The position numbers and the translations under genes are program-made. From Geomonas azotofigens (GTDB taxonomy: Bacteria; Desulfobacterota; Desulfuromonadia; Geobacterales; Geobacteraceae): a stretch of DNA of 64,000 bases. Positions within the stretch are counted from its first letter, which is position 1; every line of letters starts with the position of its first letter. Below are positions 61,279 through 64,000 of the stretch, one piece after another. Under the pieces are notes generated by a model that was given only the letters and a program-made list of their open reading frames with translations, had not been told where the DNA came from and ran no database searches. Location of the stretch: NCBI RefSeq assembly GCF_018919395.1, contig NZ_JAHLME010000002.1, positions 434,001 to 498,000 of the forward strand, read 5' to 3'.

Positions 61279-62526
61279 ATGGCTGAGCTACCGCACGAGC
61301 GGGTGGCACGCCCGAGGGTGAAACCGGAGCTGCTGGCGCCCGCCGGCAACATGGAGAAATTGAAGGTGGCGATCCGCTACGGCGCGGACGCCGTGTACCT
61401 GGGCGGCAAGGCGTTCGGGCTCAGGAACCTGGCGGGCAACTTCACCCGCATCGAGCTCGACGAGGCGGTGTCCTACGCGCACGCGCACGGGGTGAAGGTC
61501 TACCTCACCGTCAACGCCTTCGCCGACAACGATGATCTCCCGGCCCTGGAGCGCTACCTGTGCGAGGTGGCCGACATCCCCTTCGACGCCTTCATCGCCG
61601 CCGACCCCGGCGTGGTGGCCCTGTTGGCCGAGCGCTGCCCGGGGCGCGACATCCACCTCTCCACCCAGGCCAACACCACCAACTGGCGCGCCGCCCGCTT
61701 CTGGCAGGCCCAGGGTGTGAAACGGGTGAACCTCGCCCGCGAGATGTCCCTGGACGCGATCAGGGAGACGGCGCAGCGCTGCGACCTGGAGCTCGAGGTC
61801 TTCATCCACGGCGCCATGTGCATCTCCTACTCGGGGCGCTGCCTGCTCTCCTCGGCGATGACCGGGCGCGACGCCAACAAGGGTGAGTGCACCCAGCCCT
61901 GCCGCTGGAACTACTCCATCGTCGAGGAGACCCGCCCCGGCGAGTACTTCCCGATCCACGAGGACGAAAGCGGCACCTTCATCTTCAACTCCAAGGATCT
62001 CTGCCTGATCGAGCAGCTTCCCGCGCTGGTGGAGTGCGGCGTCGATTCGCTGAAGATCGAGGGGCGCATGAAGGGGATCTACTACGCGGCAAGCGTGATC
62101 CGGATCTACCGCGAGGCGCTGGACCGCTACTGGGAGGACCCGCAGGGATACCGGCTCAAGCCGGAGTGGCTCGAGGAGCTGGCCAAGGTGAGCCACCGGG
62201 GCTACACCACCGGCTTTCTGCTCGGCAAGCCGCGCGACGTGGACCACGAGTACCTCTCCTGCTACGTGCGCACCTTCGAATTCGTCGCGCTGGTGGAAAA
62301 GGAGGTGGAGGGGGGGGTCCAGGTGGTGGTGCGCAACCGGCTCCAGGCCGGCGATGTCCTCGAGCTGATCGGGCAGGGCGCCCATTTCACCCGCTTCACG
62401 CTGTCCGCCATGACCGACCTGGACGGGGTCCCGCTCACCGTGGCCCACCCCAACCAGCACGTGGTCCTAACCGGGGTGACCGGCGCCGGCGAGTTCGACC
62501 TGATCAGGCGGGAGAAGACGGCGTAG
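61279..62526 (+). CDS. U32-family peptidase-like protein (TrhP/YegQ type)
   Basis: The 415-residue TIM-barrel-like protein opens with PELLAPAGNMEKLKVAIRYGADAVYLGG. It bears the U32 signature EVFIHGAMCISYSGRCLLS, then GECTQPCRWNY and DSLKIEGRMKGIYYAA. Close relatives (TrhP/YegQ) act in prephenate-dependent 5-hydroxyuridine formation in tRNA, with conserved Cys residues likely binding an iron-sulfur cluster. ATG 61279 starts just before the conserved domain. Its end overlaps the convergent GGDEF gene by 23 bases. Confidence 0.9.
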   Translation: MAELPHERVARPRVKPELLAPAGNMEKLKVAIRYGADAVYLGGKAFGLRNLAGNFTRIELDEAVSYAHAHGVKVYLTVNAFADNDDLPALERYLCEVADIPFDAFIAADPGVVALLAERCPGRDIHLSTQANTTNWRAARFWQAQGVKRVNLAREMSLDAIRETAQRCDLELEVFIHGAMCISYSGRCLLSSAMTGRDANKGECTQPCRWNYSIVEETRPGEYFPIHEDESGTFIFNSKDLCLIEQLPALVECGVDSLKIEGRMKGIYYAASVIRIYREALDRYWEDPQGYRLKPEWLEELAKVSHRGYTTGFLLGKPRDVDHEYLSCYVRTFEFVALVEKEVEGGVQVVVRNRLQAGDVLELIGQGAHFTRFTLSAMTDLDGVPLTVAHPNQHVVLTGVTGAGEFDLIRREKTA

Positions 62527-63472
62527 CCCCCCCCGCCACCACACGGTTCTTGCCGCTGTTCTTGGCCTGGTACAGGTACTGGTCGGCACGTTCCAGGAGC
62601 GCCTGGGCCTCGCCGCCGTCCTCGGGGAAGGAGGCCACCCCGACGCTCACGGTGACCCGCCCCAGGGGCTGGCTCTCCCTTCCCGCGAAGGGATGCGCGG
62701 CCACCCGCGCCCGCATCTCCTCGGCCGCCTTCACGGCACCTTCCTTCCCCGTTTCCGGCAAGAGCAGCACGAACTCCTCACCACCGTAGCGCGCGGCGAC
62801 GTCGCAGGCCCTCGAGTGGGACATGACGATCTGGGCCAGCCCCTTGAGGAGCCGGTCACCCTCGGGGTGGCCGTGGGTGTCGTTGTAGTGCTTGAAGTTG
62901 TCCACGTCGAAGAAGATCAGGCTGCAGCGCTTGTCGAAGCGCTTGGAGCGGGCCACCTCCTGCGCGAAGGCCTCCTGGAAATAGCGGTGGTTGTACAGCG
63001 AGGTGAGGCCGTCGCGCACCGCCACCTCCTTGAGCGCCTGGTTCGCCTCCTGCAGTTCCCGGTTGGCCTTGGTCAACTGTTCCAATAACTTGCGGTTCTG
63101 CGCAACCAGGCGCGCCTTCTCAGCCGCCCTCCCCGCCACCGCCGAGATCAGGTCCAGGCTCTCGAACGGCTTCACCAGGTAGTCGTAGGCGCCGGCCCGC
63201 AGCGCCGTGAGCGCGCTGTCCAGCGAGGCGTGGCTGGTCATGATCACCACCTGGGTGTCCGGGTTGTGACTCTTGATCTCGTTCAAGAGCTCGATGCCGC
63301 TCATGCCGCCCATCCTGATGTCGGTGATCACCAGCTGGTGCGAGCCGGCCCGGAACGCCTCCAGCGCCTCCTCCCCGCTGGCCGCCTCGGAGACGGTGAA
63401 CCCGTCCGCCGAAAGCACCTGCGACACCACGCTTCTCAAGGTCTCCTCGTCGTCGACGACTAACAGATCCAT
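62504..63472 (-). CDS. REC-GGDEF diguanylate cyclase response regulator
   Basis: The 322-residue protein has an N-terminal receiver (phospho-acceptor Asp in LVITDIRMGGMSG, Lys in YLVKPFESL), a coiled helix (about 120-165), then a GGDEF domain with the active GGEEF motif. A RACD inhibitory site lies five residues before it. It should synthesise c-di-GMP in response to phosphorylation, with product feedback. The partner kinase is probably the gene immediately upstream (63485), 12 bases away on the same strand. Confidence 0.95.
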   Translation of the reverse strand: MDLLVVDDEETLRSVVSQVLSADGFTVSEAASGEEALEAFRAGSHQLVITDIRMGGMSGIELLNEIKSHNPDTQVVIMTSHASLDSALTALRAGAYDYLVKPFESLDLISAVAGRAAEKARLVAQNRKLLEQLTKANRELQEANQALKEVAVRDGLTSLYNHRYFQEAFAQEVARSKRFDKRCSLIFFDVDNFKHYNDTHGHPEGDRLLKGLAQIVMSHSRACDVAARYGGEEFVLLLPETGKEGAVKAAEEMRARVAAHPFAGRESQPLGRVTVSVGVASFPEDGGEAQALLERADQYLYQAKNSGKNRVVAGGATPSSPA

Positions 63473-63484
63473 GTCCGTCCTCCC

Positions 63485-64000
63485 CTATGCCGCGTTGGCC
63501 GCGGCGGGAGGGGGGAGGGTGATGATGAAGGTCGTCCCCACCCCCTCCTCGCTCTCAAGGCGGATTTCACCGCCGTGGTCCTTGACGATGCCGTAGCTTA
63601 CCGATAGCCCGAGTCCCGTCCCCTGCCCGGCCGGCTTGGTGGTGAAGAAGGGATCGAAGATCTTGGCCTGGATCTCCTTGGGGATCCCCGGGCCGTTGTC
63701 GGAAACCCGCAGCTCCAGCCCCCCCTGCTCCAGCCGGCGCGCCGAGAGCCGCACCAGCCCCGCCGTCCCCCCCATGGCCTGTTGGGCGTTGATCATCAGG
63801 TTCATGAGCACCTGCTGCAGCTGGTTCGCGTTGCCGCGGCAGGCGTGAAGCCCCGGCTCCACCTCGTGCTCCACCTTGACGCTGTTGATCCCCAGCTGGT
63901 GGTCGACGATGGCCAGCGCGTCGGCGACCACCTGGGCCAGGTCCACCTCGGCGAACTCCACCTGTTCCTGCCGGGCGAACTTCAAGAGGTTCTCGATGAT
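63485..64000 (-). CDS. Sensor histidine kinase, C-terminal part (runs off window)
   Basis: The visible 171 or so codons are the end of the dimerisation helix and a full ATPase domain: [20 protein letters not shown] (N box), [13 protein letters not shown] (G1), [20 protein letters not shown] (F and G2). The N-terminal sensor part lies beyond the window. It is upstream of the REC-GGDEF gene, with which it is likely to form a two-component c-di-GMP signalling pair. Confidence 0.93.
   Translation of the reverse strand: MIENLLKFARQEQVEFAEVDLAQVVADALAIVDHQLGINSVKVEHEVEPGLHACRGNANQLQQVLMNLMINAQQAMGGTAGLVRLSARRLEQGGLELRVSDNGPGIPKEIQAKIFDPFFTTKPAGQGTGLGLSVSYGIVKDHGGEIRLESEEGVGTTFIITLPPPAAANAA

Overview
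The window looks like a GC-rich Geobacter-type deltaproteobacterial chromosome (Geobacteraceae). The evidence is the surE-pcm-rpoS-apt order, the methylmalonyl-CoA mutase/MeaB/cobalamin adenosyltransferase cluster, a bacteriohemerythrin, many PAS/histidine-kinase genes and a probable selenocysteine thioredoxin. These are family and gene-order arguments read from the sequence; no database was searched.

Bases 1 to about 22,140 are a mobile island of the integrative-conjugative type that abuts the 3' end of a tRNA-Arg(CCU) gene. Its left part holds a leftward trb-type type IV secretion operon in the order trbB-C-D-E-F-(G), with trbG running off the window. The rest is lower-GC cargo: a P-loop ATPase that may be a defence gene, a DUF1643 protein, two divergently transcribed exported envelope proteins (one clearly OMPLA/phospholipase-A-like), an amidohydrolase, a thermonuclease plus a relic of a second one, an unknown protein with a PD-(D/E)XK-like signature and an 11-base homopolymer in its reading frame, an SRAP/YedK DNA-crosslink protease, a glycine-rich membrane protein, a large exported DUF1566 protein with a phospholipase-A2-like C-terminus, and an AlpA-type regulator next to the tRNA. 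No integrase, relaxase or coupling protein is visible, so those functions, if present, lie left of the window.

From 22.1 to 30.1 kb is chromosomal backbone, mostly on the minus strand: apt, rpoS, pcm, surE, an rRNA/tRNA methyltransferase, a DedA protein, an L,D-transpeptidase, meaB, a B12-binding mutase subunit and cobO. A tRNA-Val(CAC) follows. From 31.0 to 37.7 kb is a plus-strand arn operon for 4-amino-4-deoxy-L-arabinose modification of lipid A, in which the two ArnA activities are separate genes. A strong dyad lies upstream of it.

From 37.7 to 64 kb are signalling genes (three histidine kinases, one of them cut by the window end, a stand-alone receiver, a PAS-only protein and a REC-GGDEF cyclase) and housekeeping genes (ABC-F ATPase, YggS, Maf, TrmFO, TopA, DprA, a LysM protein, U32 peptidase). 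The most striking single gene is a zinc-ribbon thioredoxin at 45,173-45,619. Its first active-site residue is an in-frame UGA followed by a SECIS-like hairpin. Several dispersed, tandem and inverted repeats sit between the backbone genes.
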